Shown: positions 1 through 8,612 of the stretch, in pieces
Numbering within the stretch: position 1 is the stretch's first letter
How the letters are laid out: the number at the start of each line of letters is the position of its first letter
Position numbers and translations under genes: made by a program
Assembly (NCBI RefSeq): GCF_030271215.1
Contig: NZ_JASNGB010000031.1
Coordinates: 1 to 21,599, forward strand
DNA length: 21,599 nucleotides
Source: Deinococcus rhizophilus
Lineage (GTDB): Bacteria; Deinococcota; Deinococci; Deinococcales; Deinococcaceae
Reading direction: 5' to 3'
Notes under the pieces: generated by a model
Told to the model about the DNA's origin: nothing
What the model saw: only the letters and a program-made list of their open reading frames with translations
The model's database searches: none

Positions 1-416
<416 letters not shown>

Positions 417-498
417 GGGGGATGAGGGGCCACAGTGTATTGTCCACCTCCCACACCAGCGTACCCCTCTATCTCCCGGCATTCCTCTGAATACTCCA

Positions 499-1509
499 CT
501 AGCTTGCCGAACTTACTGAGACTGCAGCGGGCGCGCGATATGCGGGAAAGAACTCGGGGGCCAACTCACCCACGACACTCCGGTGGAGAGCCGTCAGTTC
601 ACGGTAAGCCTCTGGGGCACCTGTAAGCTGCACCCCGAAGTAGGGCCGGACACCCTCCTTATCAAACGTGCGTTTGTATCGGAAGATGCCGTCGTTACTT
701 GTATAGCCACCACCTAAGACGTACCCCTCCCGCCCTGTCTCGCGCCCATAGGCAATGACCGCATGCTTGAGCAGGTCATTGGGCGCATCTGCGAAGAATT
801 CCTGGCAGGTTCCCCCTAGAAAGGAGTACAGGAAGCGGTCACTCTGCATCACGAGTTCGACCGAAGCCAAGCTGCCCTCCCGCGACCGGACCTCAGCCAC
901 CACGAAGCTCCCTTTGAGATTGGCCATCGCCGCAAAGAAATCACGCCCGAAGTGGTACCACTGCTCCGCACCCCGCCGCCGCATGGTGTCCAGATAGACT
1001 CGAGTGAAGCCCTCGAGGTCACCAAATTCGGGCGAGACCTGTGCGGTCATGCCCGCACGTTCCGCTTTGTTGACATTTTTACGGACCTTATGCTCATAGT
1101 GGCGCCACTGCTCTTCGGCAGGACGCGTCACGTTCACCACCACATTCTCGCGTAGCGCCACCCGCGCGTACCCGGACAAGGCCAACTCCGGGGGCTGCTG
1201 CTCCAATGCAACGCGCAAAAACGCTGTGACCACGCGCTCCTGCTCCATCCAGGCCAGAACCGCCGGGTAAAAGTCTGCGTCCGGATCCCCATAAGGGCCG
1301 CCGTAGCCATAAGGTGAGGTCGCGTCGCGCCATCCCCCGTCCAAGTCTCGCAACACCAAGGGCAGGAGCCCACCATGACCGTGCAGCGCCACGGCCTCGC
1401 CATCCTCAGCAAACAGCGCCACATAGTCGGGGTGTGCGAACGGTTCACGCCCCGTCTTTTCCCAAACAGCCAGCCATTCGTCCCGGACGCTGAGAGTCAG
1501 CAGTCTCAT
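499..1509 (-). CDS. FemAB/GNAT-like acyltransferase of the polysaccharide operon
   Basis: A 336-residue protein of the FemAB-like branch of the GNAT fold (Acetyltransf_6 type). The pattern is a basic stretch HKVRKNVNKAERAGM near residues 138-152, then Y-S-F-L-G-G-T, N-D-L-L-K-H-A-V-I-A-Y-G, and G-G-G-Y-T-S-N-D-G-I-F-R-Y-K-R-T-F-D-K. Such proteins transfer amino-acid or acyl groups to cell-wall precursors or to exopolysaccharide sugars. In this position a decoration of the repeat unit is the best guess; the substrate cannot be read from sequence. The ATG overlaps the stop of the GNAT gene before it in an ATGA, so translation is probably coupled. It is the last gene of the operon, and the gene and its neighbour are richer in A+T than the genes upstream. 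The C-terminus (PAAVSVSSAS) is low-complexity and ends close to the IS630-type element. Confidence 0.8.
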   Translation of the reverse strand: MRLLTLSVRDEWLAVWEKTGREPFAHPDYVALFAEDGEAVALHGHGGLLPLVLRDLDGGWRDATSPYGYGGPYGDPDADFYPAVLAWMEQERVVTAFLRVALEQQPPELALSGYARVALRENVVVNVTRPAEEQWRHYEHKVRKNVNKAERAGMTAQVSPEFGDLEGFTRVYLDTMRRRGAEQWYHFGRDFFAAMANLKGSFVVAEVRSREGSLASVELVMQSDRFLYSFLGGTCQEFFADAPNDLLKHAVIAYGRETGREGYVLGGGYTSNDGIFRYKRTFDKEGVRPYFGVQLTGAPEAYRELTALHRSVVGELAPEFFPAYRAPAAVSVSSAS

Positions 1510-2255
1510 CGACAGCCCTCACGATGCAGAACCATCCTCCAAGAAGTATCTATCTTCTGCCAGGGCTCAGGCAACGTCTCAGACGTGATGCAAAACGCCT
1601 GGGCAACCTCAGGAAAATGCTGCTGCAGTACTAAGAGCAGAGCTTCATTGTCCGCGTCCACTGGATGATGACACCGCAGGACTCCCGGACCAATTCTTCC
1701 AAACTTCAGCCCAGAACCGACCAGCTGGAATTCACTGAAGCCGTACCGTTCAAACATAGCGACACTCGGAAGCGGCTGCTGGAGCACAGGCACAGGGGCT
1801 TCCTGCCCTTCCAGGTGACGCAGCGGCTTAACATACCAATGCCGACAGCTCTCAGGCTTGAACCCCAGCCGCTGGTACAGCCGCTGCGCCGCTGGATTAC
1901 TTTCGAAGACGTCCAGACTGACGCGTGTCAGCTCAGGGTGGCGCCCAAGAAAGTGACGGATCAATTGACTTCCTGCACCCCTTCCCCTCAAACGGGCATC
2001 CACAAAGATATTTGAGAGAAAACCCTCGTTTTTTGTGTCATCGATACGAAATTCGGCATATCCGATGCCCAGGGCGTCATCAAACACATACAGCTTGAAA
2101 TTTGGAAAGAGCCCCGGGTACTTCAGGATATCTACCAGATACTTGTCAAGCCCAGGTTGGCCATAGACCATGAACTGCTGCAAGTGAAGCGGAAAGCTCC
2201 TCCTGAACACATCTCTGACCTCTACAGCGTCCCCAGGCCGCATGAAACGAATCAC
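1506..2255 (-). CDS. GNAT-family N-acetyltransferase
   Basis: A 249-residue protein with a clear GNAT core. Strand and loop G-I-G-Y-A-E-F lie near residues 63-69, and F-L-S-N-I-F-V-D leads into the acetyl-CoA pyrophosphate loop RGRGAGS (residues 90-96). The typical F-E-S-N-P-A-A-Q-R-L-Y-Q-R-L-G-F motif B follows. About 100 further residues have no recognised domain and may be a second, degenerate GNAT half. The substrate is unknown. In a Wzx/Wzy operon an amino-sugar or repeat-unit acetylation is plausible. The ATG overlaps the upstream stop (ATGA, 2252-2255), and the gene's own stop overlaps the FemAB-like gene in the same way. Sampled 60-base lines are about 47-50% G+C, against about 70% in the glycosyltransferase genes, which suggests separate acquisition. 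Confidence 0.85.
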   Translation of the reverse strand: MIRFMRPGDAVEVRDVFRRSFPLHLQQFMVYGQPGLDKYLVDILKYPGLFPNFKLYVFDDALGIGYAEFRIDDTKNEGFLSNIFVDARLRGRGAGSQLIRHFLGRHPELTRVSLDVFESNPAAQRLYQRLGFKPESCRHWYVKPLRHLEGQEAPVPVLQQPLPSVAMFERYGFSEFQLVGSGLKFGRIGPGVLRCHHPVDADNEALLLVLQQHFPEVAQAFCITSETLPEPWQKIDTSWRMVLHREGCR

Positions 2256-4042
2256 ACTCTCACTCCTCGCTCGGCATCCAGATCGAGCATGGCTTCATTG
2301 GGCACGTCGACAACCCCTGTCCGCCCCAGCACTTTCCGGACAGTCGACCACACGATTTTGAGATCAAGCCACAGGCCCAGGTGGCGGACGTACCAGACAT
2401 CCATGGCCAGGCGGTCGTCCCAGGACGCTGTGTTACGCCCATTGACCTGAGCCCATCCGGTGATGCCAGGGCGCACGTCCAGCCGCTGCGCCTCCTCTGG
2501 CGTGAAAAATGGAGTATACCGCGTAAGGAGCGGCCGCGGCCCGACCAGGCTCATGTCCCCCTTGAGGACGTTGAACAGTTCGGGCAACTCGTCAAGACTG
2601 GTTGAACGCAAGAAGCGCCCAAAGGGGGTCAGCCGCACCCGATCGGGCAACAGTTCACCGTTCGGCCCCCGCTCGTCGGTCATGCTCCGGAACTTGTACA
2701 TCGTGAAGGGTTGCCCCTGCAGTCCAGGCCGAACCTGCCGGAACAAGACCGGGCTGCCCAGCCGGCGCCGCACCGCCAGGGCCAGCCCCAACATTGGCAG
2801 CCCCAGGGCCGTCAGCGCCAGGCCGGAAAGCGCCAAGTCCATGCCCCGTTTCCAGGGATGCAGCGTGCTGGCACGGCGCCAGTCCAGCAGCGTCTCGCAG
2901 TAGGCCACCCAGCCTTCCTGAACCCTGACCGGGTCAAACGCGTCTCTGACCCAGGCCTGCCCGGCCTCGCCATAGGCCTGAGCACGTCCGGGGTGTGTCA
3001 GGGCTTCCCGCAGCGCCCGCGCCAAGGCACTGTCATCCCCCACGGGGACGAGCCAGCCAGTCCGTCCATCCTGCACGGCGTCCCGCGCGCCCGTAGCGGT
3101 GGTGGTCACCACGGGCAATCCAGCTGCGGCCGCCTCCAGGGCCACGGCCGGGAATCCTTCACGGTAGGTGGGAAGTGCCAACACACTCATCAGCGGGTAA
3201 TAGGGTGTCGCACTCGGCACCAGTCCAGTACGGAGAACACCGGGCAACCGTCCAAGCGTCTCCATTACTCCGGGCGGTACCGGGTCTCCCGCGTCCTCCC
3301 CTCCGATCAGCAGCAGTCGGGCCTCCGGAACCTCCAACTGCAACGCCTGATAGGCAGACACCAATTCCGGTAGGCCCTTGTCCCGGGCAAGCCGGCCCAC
3401 GAAGCCCACCACCGGCGTGCCCTCCGGCAGGTCGAGCGCCTCGCGCAGAGCGCGGGTCTCCTCGGCTGTGGTCACCGGATCGGGAAGACGCACACCCCGC
3501 ACGCTCCCGGCACCCAGCACCACCGTCTTGTGGGGAGCCGTCAGGCCCAGTTCATGCACCCGCGCCTGCAGGCTGGGACTCACGCAGACCACCCGGTGGG
3601 CGCAGGCCATCGCCACACGCTCAGCGGCCACAAGCACCCGGCGCTTCAGACCCGTGGCCGTCTCCAGCCGCAACCCGTGCAGGGTATAAACCCGGAGCGG
3701 GACCCCGGCGGCCACCCCCGCCAGCCCCCCCAGGAGGGCGGCTTTGGGCGTATTGACATTCAGGACGGTCGGGCGAAACTGACGCAGCGCCCGGTACAGG
3801 TGCCACACACTCCGGAGGTCAGCCCGCGGGGAGATCTCCCGCTCCATCGGCACGGGGAAGGCCTGTGCCCCCTCTTCTGCGGCACGCCCCTCAAGCTCCC
3901 CGGGAACGGTCGGTGCACTGATCAACCCCACCGTCCAGCCCCGGCCTCTCATCAGGGCGAGCTGGCCCTTGAAGAAGTCCACGCTGACCGACGACGTCAC
4001 CGCGAACGCGATGCGCCGACTCAGGGGACGGCGCCAGCTCAC
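2252..4042 (-). CDS. Fused GT4 glycosyltransferase - phosphoglycosyl transferase
   Basis: A 596-residue two-domain enzyme. Residues 1 to about 380 are a GT-B, family-4 glycosyltransferase with V-G-F-V-G-R-L-A-R-D-K-G and an E-x7-E motif (EGFPAVALE, near residues 296-304). From about residue 395 to the end is a complete small monotopic phosphoglycosyl transferase (PglC/WcaJ C-terminal type). It has a KRGMDL start, one hydrophobic re-entrant helix, KFRSM, the catalytic Asp484-Glu485 pair in SLDELPEL, VGPRP and RPGITGWAQVNGRN. The second domain should move a sugar-phosphate from a nucleotide sugar to undecaprenyl phosphate. The first domain probably adds the next sugar. The frame stays open well upstream of 4042, but that extension is the antisense-free shadow of the preceding gene. 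GTG at 4042 was chosen because it gives a natural GT4 N-terminus and a GTGA overlap with the upstream stop. The distal stop overlaps the GNAT gene. Confidence 0.9.
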   Translation of the reverse strand: MSWRRPLSRRIAFAVTSSVSVDFFKGQLALMRGRGWTVGLISAPTVPGELEGRAAEEGAQAFPVPMEREISPRADLRSVWHLYRALRQFRPTVLNVNTPKAALLGGLAGVAAGVPLRVYTLHGLRLETATGLKRRVLVAAERVAMACAHRVVCVSPSLQARVHELGLTAPHKTVVLGAGSVRGVRLPDPVTTAEETRALREALDLPEGTPVVGFVGRLARDKGLPELVSAYQALQLEVPEARLLLIGGEDAGDPVPPGVMETLGRLPGVLRTGLVPSATPYYPLMSVLALPTYREGFPAVALEAAAAGLPVVTTTATGARDAVQDGRTGWLVPVGDDSALARALREALTHPGRAQAYGEAGQAWVRDAFDPVRVQEGWVAYCETLLDWRRASTLHPWKRGMDLALSGLALTALGLPMLGLALAVRRRLGSPVLFRQVRPGLQGQPFTMYKFRSMTDERGPNGELLPDRVRLTPFGRFLRSTSLDELPELFNVLKGDMSLVGPRPLLTRYTPFFTPEEAQRLDVRPGITGWAQVNGRNTASWDDRLAMDVWYVRHLGLWLDLKIVWSTVRKVLGRTGVVDVPNEAMLDLDAERGVRV

Positions 4043-5106
4043 GGGCGTCCCCCCACCTGTGCGGCCCCTCGCAGGACCCGTTCCATCACGTCCACCTGCG
4101 AGTGCAGGCTGAAGCGCTCCTCGATCACCCTTCGGGCCGCGGCCCCCATCTCGCGGCCCAGGTCGGGGCGCCGCAGGAGTTCGGCGAGCTGCGTCTCGAA
4201 GTCCACCGGATCGGCTGCCAGCAACCCGGTCACGCCGTGCCGGATCACTTCCCCGTTCGCGCCGATATCGGATCCCACACTGGGAATCCCCACGGCCCCG
4301 TACTGGATCAACTTGAAAGCGCATTTCCCCCGCACGAAGACATTGTCCTGCAGGGGCATCACCCCGACATCGAACTCCTGCAGGGCCTGAATTTCACCCT
4401 CCATCGACCAGGGAATAAAGGTCGCGCCCGCAGCCTCCACCCGTCCGCGGACATCTGGACTGGCAATCACCCGGAACTCGGCTCCATGGTCCCGGCACAC
4501 GCGCAGCAGGCCAGCCAGCACCGGTTCCAGGTAATGGGTAAAGGTGGAGGCCGTCCCGATCCAGCCCACCACCGGAGGTGTTCCTGGGAGCCGCGGCGGA
4601 CGAATCCCATACTGCGTGGTGTCCACCACGGTCGGCACGCACGTCACCCGCGTCTGTGGCGAAACCTGCCGCACGTAATCGCCCAGGTACTCGTTGCCAA
4701 CGGTTGCAGCGACGCTGCCGCGCAGCAGCCGGTCGATCGGGTAATCGTTGAACACCGCGTCGTCCATGTCGAAGACCACGGGCACCCCGGCGCGCAGGAA
4801 GAGGCGATCAAAGTGCTCGTGCAGCAGCGGCGCACTCTGCCGGTGCACATAGATCAGGTCGTAGTCCCCGCGTACGGACCGGGCCTGGGCCACCCGCTCA
4901 GCCAGCCCGAAGGCCACCCGCGCGAGGGCCAGAGGATGGTTCTTCGCCCCGTTCATCCGCAGGGTAAAGGCACGCTCGGTCAGAAAAGGCCGGATGTCCA
5001 GTTCGATTCCCCGCTCCCGCAGCGGGTTCTGGAACGCGTACAGCCGGTACCGCGGGCTGGGTCCTGCCAGGGGGTAGGGCGAGAGGGCCAGGACACGCAG
5101 ACTCAT
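4039..5106 (-). CDS. GT4-type glycosyltransferase
   Basis: A 355-residue GT-B glycosyltransferase. The N-terminal half has L-S-P-Y-P-L-A-G-P-S-P-R-Y-R and the segment Y-V-H-R-Q-S-A-P followed by V-V-F-D-M-D-D-A-V-F. The C-terminal half has V-V-G-W-I-G-T-A-S-T, then D-V-G-V-M-P-L-Q-D and GKCAFKLIQYGAVGIPSV. The classical E-x7-E of GT4 is replaced by this K-C-A-F-K-L-I-Q-Y-G version, which is common in a subgroup of capsule transferases. It should add one sugar to the lipid-linked repeat unit at the cytoplasmic face of the membrane. Donor and acceptor are not readable. Its ATG overlaps the stop of the GT2 gene (ATGA, 5103-5106), and its TGA overlaps the GTG of the fusion gene. Confidence 0.88.
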   Translation of the reverse strand: MSLRVLALSPYPLAGPSPRYRLYAFQNPLRERGIELDIRPFLTERAFTLRMNGAKNHPLALARVAFGLAERVAQARSVRGDYDLIYVHRQSAPLLHEHFDRLFLRAGVPVVFDMDDAVFNDYPIDRLLRGSVAATVGNEYLGDYVRQVSPQTRVTCVPTVVDTTQYGIRPPRLPGTPPVVGWIGTASTFTHYLEPVLAGLLRVCRDHGAEFRVIASPDVRGRVEAAGATFIPWSMEGEIQALQEFDVGVMPLQDNVFVRGKCAFKLIQYGAVGIPSVGSDIGANGEVIRHGVTGLLAADPVDFETQLAELLRRPDLGREMGAAARRVIEERFSLHSQVDVMERVLRGAAQVGGRP

Positions 5107-6026
5107 GGGCGCATTCTCCGCAACATGATGTTCGGCAGGTCCCGGTACAGCAGGGCGAATCCTTCACGCAGGGGAGGGAGTTCCTCCCGGCGGCCCGTCA
5201 GGGTCAGAAAGGCCGCGCGCGACAGCGGCTCGAGCAGCAGGGTATTGATAAAATTCAACAGATTCTCTGCCGGGCCGTAGTGCTTGCGGCCATAGAGCAG
5301 GCGGCTGCGCAGCAGGTAGAACAGCCGCCGCCCCCGCACCTGCGACGTGGTCCCCTCTCCCTCGTGGAATGCCTGGACATCCGCCAGATAGACACTCCGG
5401 AAGCCGAGCTGCCGGGCGCGGTAGGCAAAGTCCACTTCCTCGAAGTAGACGAAGAATCGCTCGTCAAAGCCCTGCAGCTGCTCAAAGAGGCCCCGGCGGG
5501 TCAGGAAAAAGGCCCCGATCACCTGATCGACCTCGCGGGTCTCGTCATGCGCCCACTCGCGCATGGCGTGCCCCCAGCGGGGCACGGCGCGGTCCAACCC
5601 GAAATTCTGCGCCAGGAACATCACAGCACGGGGAAACCGGGCCGACGACCGGGTCACCTGTCCCCGTTCATCCACCAGTTGCACTCCCACGATGCCCACG
5701 CGACTCTGTTCAGGTGCTTCCATGAATTCGACGCTCCGCACGAGGGTCAGGGCACTCACCTCGGTATCCGGATTCAGGAACAGCAGGTAGGGAGAACGGG
5801 CAAACTGGGCACCCAGATTGCACCCCCCCGCGAAGCCCCGGTTGACCCCGGAACGGATCAGGGTCACCTCAGGCGCGTCCTGGGCAATCCGGTCTGCCGA
5901 GCCGTCCGAAGACGCGTTGTCCACGACGACGACTTCCAGGGGCCAGGGAAGGTCCGGGCGGCAGTTTCGCAGGCTGGTCAGCAGCCGCAGAATCAGTTCG
6001 CCGCCGTTCCAGTTAACGACAATCAG
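5103..6026 (-). CDS. GT2 glycosyltransferase (rhamnosyltransferase-like), probable CTG start
   Basis: An inverting family-2 glycosyltransferase of 307 residues if read from CTG at 6026. The first strand is L-I-V-V-N-W-N-G-G-E-L, followed by V-V-D-N-A-S-S-D-G-S (about residues 34-43), N-R-G-F-A-G-G-C-N and the metal-binding N-P-D-T-E. The catalytic-base region is F-D-E-R-F-F-V-Y-F-E-E-V-D-F-A-Y-R. A start at the first available GTG (5924) would delete the opening strand and leave the protein without its I-V-V-N-W-N-G motif. No ATG or GTG exists in frame further upstream. CTG at 6026 overlaps the TGA of wzy as CTGA, matching the ATGA and GTGA overlaps elsewhere in the operon. AAGGAG lies about 15 bases before it. 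A non-standard ATC or GTC a little upstream is the alternative. Confidence 0.8.
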   Translation of the reverse strand: MIVVNWNGGELILRLLTSLRNCRPDLPWPLEVVVVDNASSDGSADRIAQDAPEVTLIRSGVNRGFAGGCNLGAQFARSPYLLFLNPDTEVSALTLVRSVEFMEAPEQSRVGIVGVQLVDERGQVTRSSARFPRAVMFLAQNFGLDRAVPRWGHAMREWAHDETREVDQVIGAFFLTRRGLFEQLQGFDERFFVYFEEVDFAYRARQLGFRSVYLADVQAFHEGEGTTSQVRGRRLFYLLRSRLLYGRKHYGPAENLLNFINTLLLEPLSRAAFLTLTGRREELPPLREGFALLYRDLPNIMLRRMRP

Positions 6027-7360
6027 CGTGACGATGACGTACTCCTTCTCTTCCCCAGACTGTCCGGGAAGGTGTAGTTGAATTTGATGGCCTCTCCCCT
6101 ACCCGACTGCGGCTCCACCCGGAAGAGGGTCTGGCTGAGCAAGAAGGCCAGGACAAGGTACTGGAGCCAGGACGTCAGCAGGCTGAAGTAGCTGTCGGTG
6201 AACGCCTGGGTGAGCAGAGGAAACGAGAGGACCGACAGCCAGAAGAGGGGAAGTGGACGGCGGGTCCGCAGGTAAGCCATGTACACGGCCCCGTGCAGCA
6301 GCCCAAATGCGAACTGGAAAGCGATGGCACCTGCGAAGCCAAAATCCCGCAGATACTGCAAAAACATGGTGTAGACGTTGGTCGGCTCGGGGATATAGGC
6401 ATAGGACTGAACCAGGGGCACCACCTGAGCCTCATAGCCCAGGGCATTGGCCACCGCGTAGAAGGTCCGGAAGACGTACCTCCCCCCTCCGTCGAGTTGC
6501 AGGTAGGGAAGCTGCACCGACAGCGCCACCGTTCCGCTCACCAGATAGCCGGTCAGCGATTCGAACAGACTGGGGAGGTTCTGCAGCAGCGAGGCGTCCC
6601 GACTGACCCCCTTGCCCAGCAGACTGGCGCCCACATAAAACACGGTCAGAAACGTGAGGACACTGACCAGCATCAGCCGCAGGCCCACCCGCCGCCGGGT
6701 CATCGCGTAGATCACCGCCACCTCAATCAGCAGGAACAGCACAATGCCGCGCCCGCTGGAAAAGACCGACATCGCCAGGGCCGCTATGAAAGCCAACCCC
6801 AGAGGGAGCAGCATCCGGCGGTCACGCGTCATGCGGAAGTAGATCAGCCCCAGGCCGACCACAGTGTTCAGCAGCGGCAGCGCGTACCCTGTCAGCTGCA
6901 TCAACAGAGGTGGAGGCTCTCCCTGCACGCTCGTGAGGTACCGCAGGTTGAAGGCGAGGTCACGGGTAGGCCCCGTCAGGGCGTAGGCTGTGGCCTGCTG
7001 GGAGTAGATCAGGGCCCCCCCCGCTCCCAGCAGGGTCAGGACCACGACGGCCACCAGCTGTGGGGAGCCCAGGCGCTGGAACTGGACCGGCCTCGACCGC
7101 TGCCGCAACACGGCGGCGCCTCCCATGGCCCGGAAGGTCAGCACCCCCCCCAGGGTGAACGCCGCCACGCTCAGCCCGATCAACAGCAGCACCGGGTCAC
7201 TCAGGTCCAGGAAACGGTCACCGGACAGCAGGTACAGCACCAGTGTGAAGCCCCACACCAGCACCTGCAGGGTCGCGGGATACCGCACGTCCCCCACCAG
7301 CAGGTGATTGAACAGCAGCAGCAGTCCCAGGGCCACCAGCAGGGTCACCACTTCAAGCAC
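6023..7360 (-). CDS. wzy: Oligosaccharide repeat-unit polymerase
   Basis: A polytopic membrane protein of 445 residues. It has roughly a dozen hydrophobic segments and the loop signature E-P-T-N-V-Y-T-M-F-L-Q-Y-L-R-D-F-G, typical of Wzy/O-antigen-polymerase proteins of the repeat-unit polymerase family. It should join flipped lipid-linked repeat units into the polymer on the outer face of the inner membrane. The start is GTG at 7360, giving VLEVVTLLVALGLLLLFNHL as the first membrane helix. A strong GGAGGT lies 5 bases upstream. The gene overlaps the 3' end of wzx by 8 bases. A longer reading upstream only translates wzx in the wrong frame and yields a cysteine-rich artefact. The 3' stop overlaps the GT2 gene. 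Confidence 0.88.
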   Translation of the reverse strand: MLEVVTLLVALGLLLLFNHLLVGDVRYPATLQVLVWGFTLVLYLLSGDRFLDLSDPVLLLIGLSVAAFTLGGVLTFRAMGGAAVLRQRSRPVQFQRLGSPQLVAVVVLTLLGAGGALIYSQQATAYALTGPTRDLAFNLRYLTSVQGEPPPLLMQLTGYALPLLNTVVGLGLIYFRMTRDRRMLLPLGLAFIAALAMSVFSSGRGIVLFLLIEVAVIYAMTRRRVGLRLMLVSVLTFLTVFYVGASLLGKGVSRDASLLQNLPSLFESLTGYLVSGTVALSVQLPYLQLDGGGRYVFRTFYAVANALGYEAQVVPLVQSYAYIPEPTNVYTMFLQYLRDFGFAGAIAFQFAFGLLHGAVYMAYLRTRRPLPLFWLSVLSFPLLTQAFTDSYFSLLTSWLQYLVLAFLLSQTLFRVEPQSGRGEAIKFNYTFPDSLGKRRSTSSSR

Positions 7361-8606
7361 GGGCCACCTCCCCGTGTGGCCCGTCACGGGTGCCCAGCAG
7401 CAGCAGCAGCAGCAGCCCCGCCACCAGCACCTCGGCGGCGGAGATCCCGGCGGCATACACCGGCAGCGGCACCCGGCCCGCCATGCCAAGCACCCAGCCC
7501 ACCGAGATCAGGGCATTGAGCAGAAGCAGCGCATTGGCGAGGCCGTCGCGACGCTGCGGAAAAATCCACAGCTGCAGCAGGACCGTGTTCCAGCCGATAA
7601 AGGGCATCAGCCACAGGGTCCAGACGAGCACATCGGCGGCTGGAGCATAGGTCTCGCCCAGCAGCAGGGTCACCAGCGGGTCACGCCACCAGAAGAGCAA
7701 CAACGACGCCAGCAGCAACCCGGCCAGAACCGAACCGGCCAGCCCCAGGAGCTGCCGACGCCCCCGCGGGGTCGCGTGTGCTCCTGACTGCACCACCCGT
7801 GGGTACAGCGCCTGACACAGCGGCACCGTGAAGGTGGGTGCCACCTTCGCAATGCGGTCCGCCGCCAGGAGGAGCGCACTGCTCAGCGGCGAGACCGTGG
7901 CGGCCAGCAGCAGCGCCAACGCCGAAGTGTAGGAACTGCCCAGCAGCCGGAAGAGGAAGACGGCCGATCCCTCACGCAGGTCGCGCCAGACGTCTATCAA
8001 CGACAATCTCGCCCTACCGGGCGGCAGTTCACGGCCCAGCCGGGCGGTGAGCAGCCCCCAGGTCAGGGCCACGCCCAGAGCCTGCGACCACATCACCGCG
8101 GCCGGATCACGCCACAGGAGCGCCGCACTGACCATCGCCAGACCCGCGGCCAGCTTGAACCCCATGTCGACGTTGGCCGCCACCCGGGCCCGGTTCTGTC
8201 CCTGGAAGTACCAGCTTGGCAGGCTCCCCTGCAGGAGGCCATACACGAGTCCCCCCAGGAGCAGCGTGGCTCCGTACCCCCCGGTCCAGCCTGCCCACCA
8301 GGCCACCACGGCGGTCAGGACGCACAGCAGGGCCAACAGTCCCTTGGTCGCGTACACCAATTCGGCGGTGCGCCGCGGCGGTTCACCCGACGCGATGCGG
8401 CGGGTGGCCGTGACCGTGTGTCCGTAATCCACGACGGTGGCGACGGCCACCCCCAGTGCCTGAGCCACCAGCAGCGAAGCCCAGTTCACCGGGCTCAAGC
8501 TCCGCGCCAGCACTGGAAAGGTCAGCAGTGGAATCAAGATGTTGCCGATCTGGAGGCCGTAGAGAGACAGCAGATCTCCCAGCAGCGGTCCACGCAGACG
8601 ACGCAC
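7353..8606 (-). CDS. wzx: Wzx-type polysaccharide flippase (MOP superfamily)
   Basis: A 417-residue protein with about twelve hydrophobic helices. Its N-terminus (Y-G-L-Q-I-G-N-I-L-I-P-L-L-T-F-P-V-L-A-R) is the typical opening of Wzx O-antigen/exopolysaccharide flippases. Further family features are the short basic loop after helix 3 (T-A-T-R-R-I-A) and S-W-Y-F-Q-G-Q-N near residue 130. It should move undecaprenyl-diphosphate-linked repeat units from the cytoplasmic to the outer leaflet. The start is GTG at 8606, six bases after the rmlC stop, with only a weak ribosome site. The neighbouring wzy overlaps its end. Together they define a Wzx/Wzy-dependent rather than an ABC-transporter pathway. 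Confidence 0.88.
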   Translation of the reverse strand: MRRLRGPLLGDLLSLYGLQIGNILIPLLTFPVLARSLSPVNWASLLVAQALGVAVATVVDYGHTVTATRRIASGEPPRRTAELVYATKGLLALLCVLTAVVAWWAGWTGGYGATLLLGGLVYGLLQGSLPSWYFQGQNRARVAANVDMGFKLAAGLAMVSAALLWRDPAAVMWSQALGVALTWGLLTARLGRELPPGRARLSLIDVWRDLREGSAVFLFRLLGSSYTSALALLLAATVSPLSSALLLAADRIAKVAPTFTVPLCQALYPRVVQSGAHATPRGRRQLLGLAGSVLAGLLLASLLLFWWRDPLVTLLLGETYAPAADVLVWTLWLMPFIGWNTVLLQLWIFPQRRDGLANALLLLNALISVGWVLGMAGRVPLPVYAAGISAAEVLVAGLLLLLLLGTRDGPHGEVARA

Positions 8607-8612
8607 GGCCGC

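Noticed and set aside
4043..4324. N-terminal extension of the GT4-phosphoglycosyl transferase fusion
   Set aside because: The extra residues are arginine/glycine-rich out-of-frame translation of the preceding GT4 gene; GTG 4042 gives a natural start and a GTGA overlap.
7390..7440. CAG-type triplet repeat run
   Set aside because: It is the leucine-rich end of the wzx coding sequence in a G+C-rich gene, not an independent repeat element.
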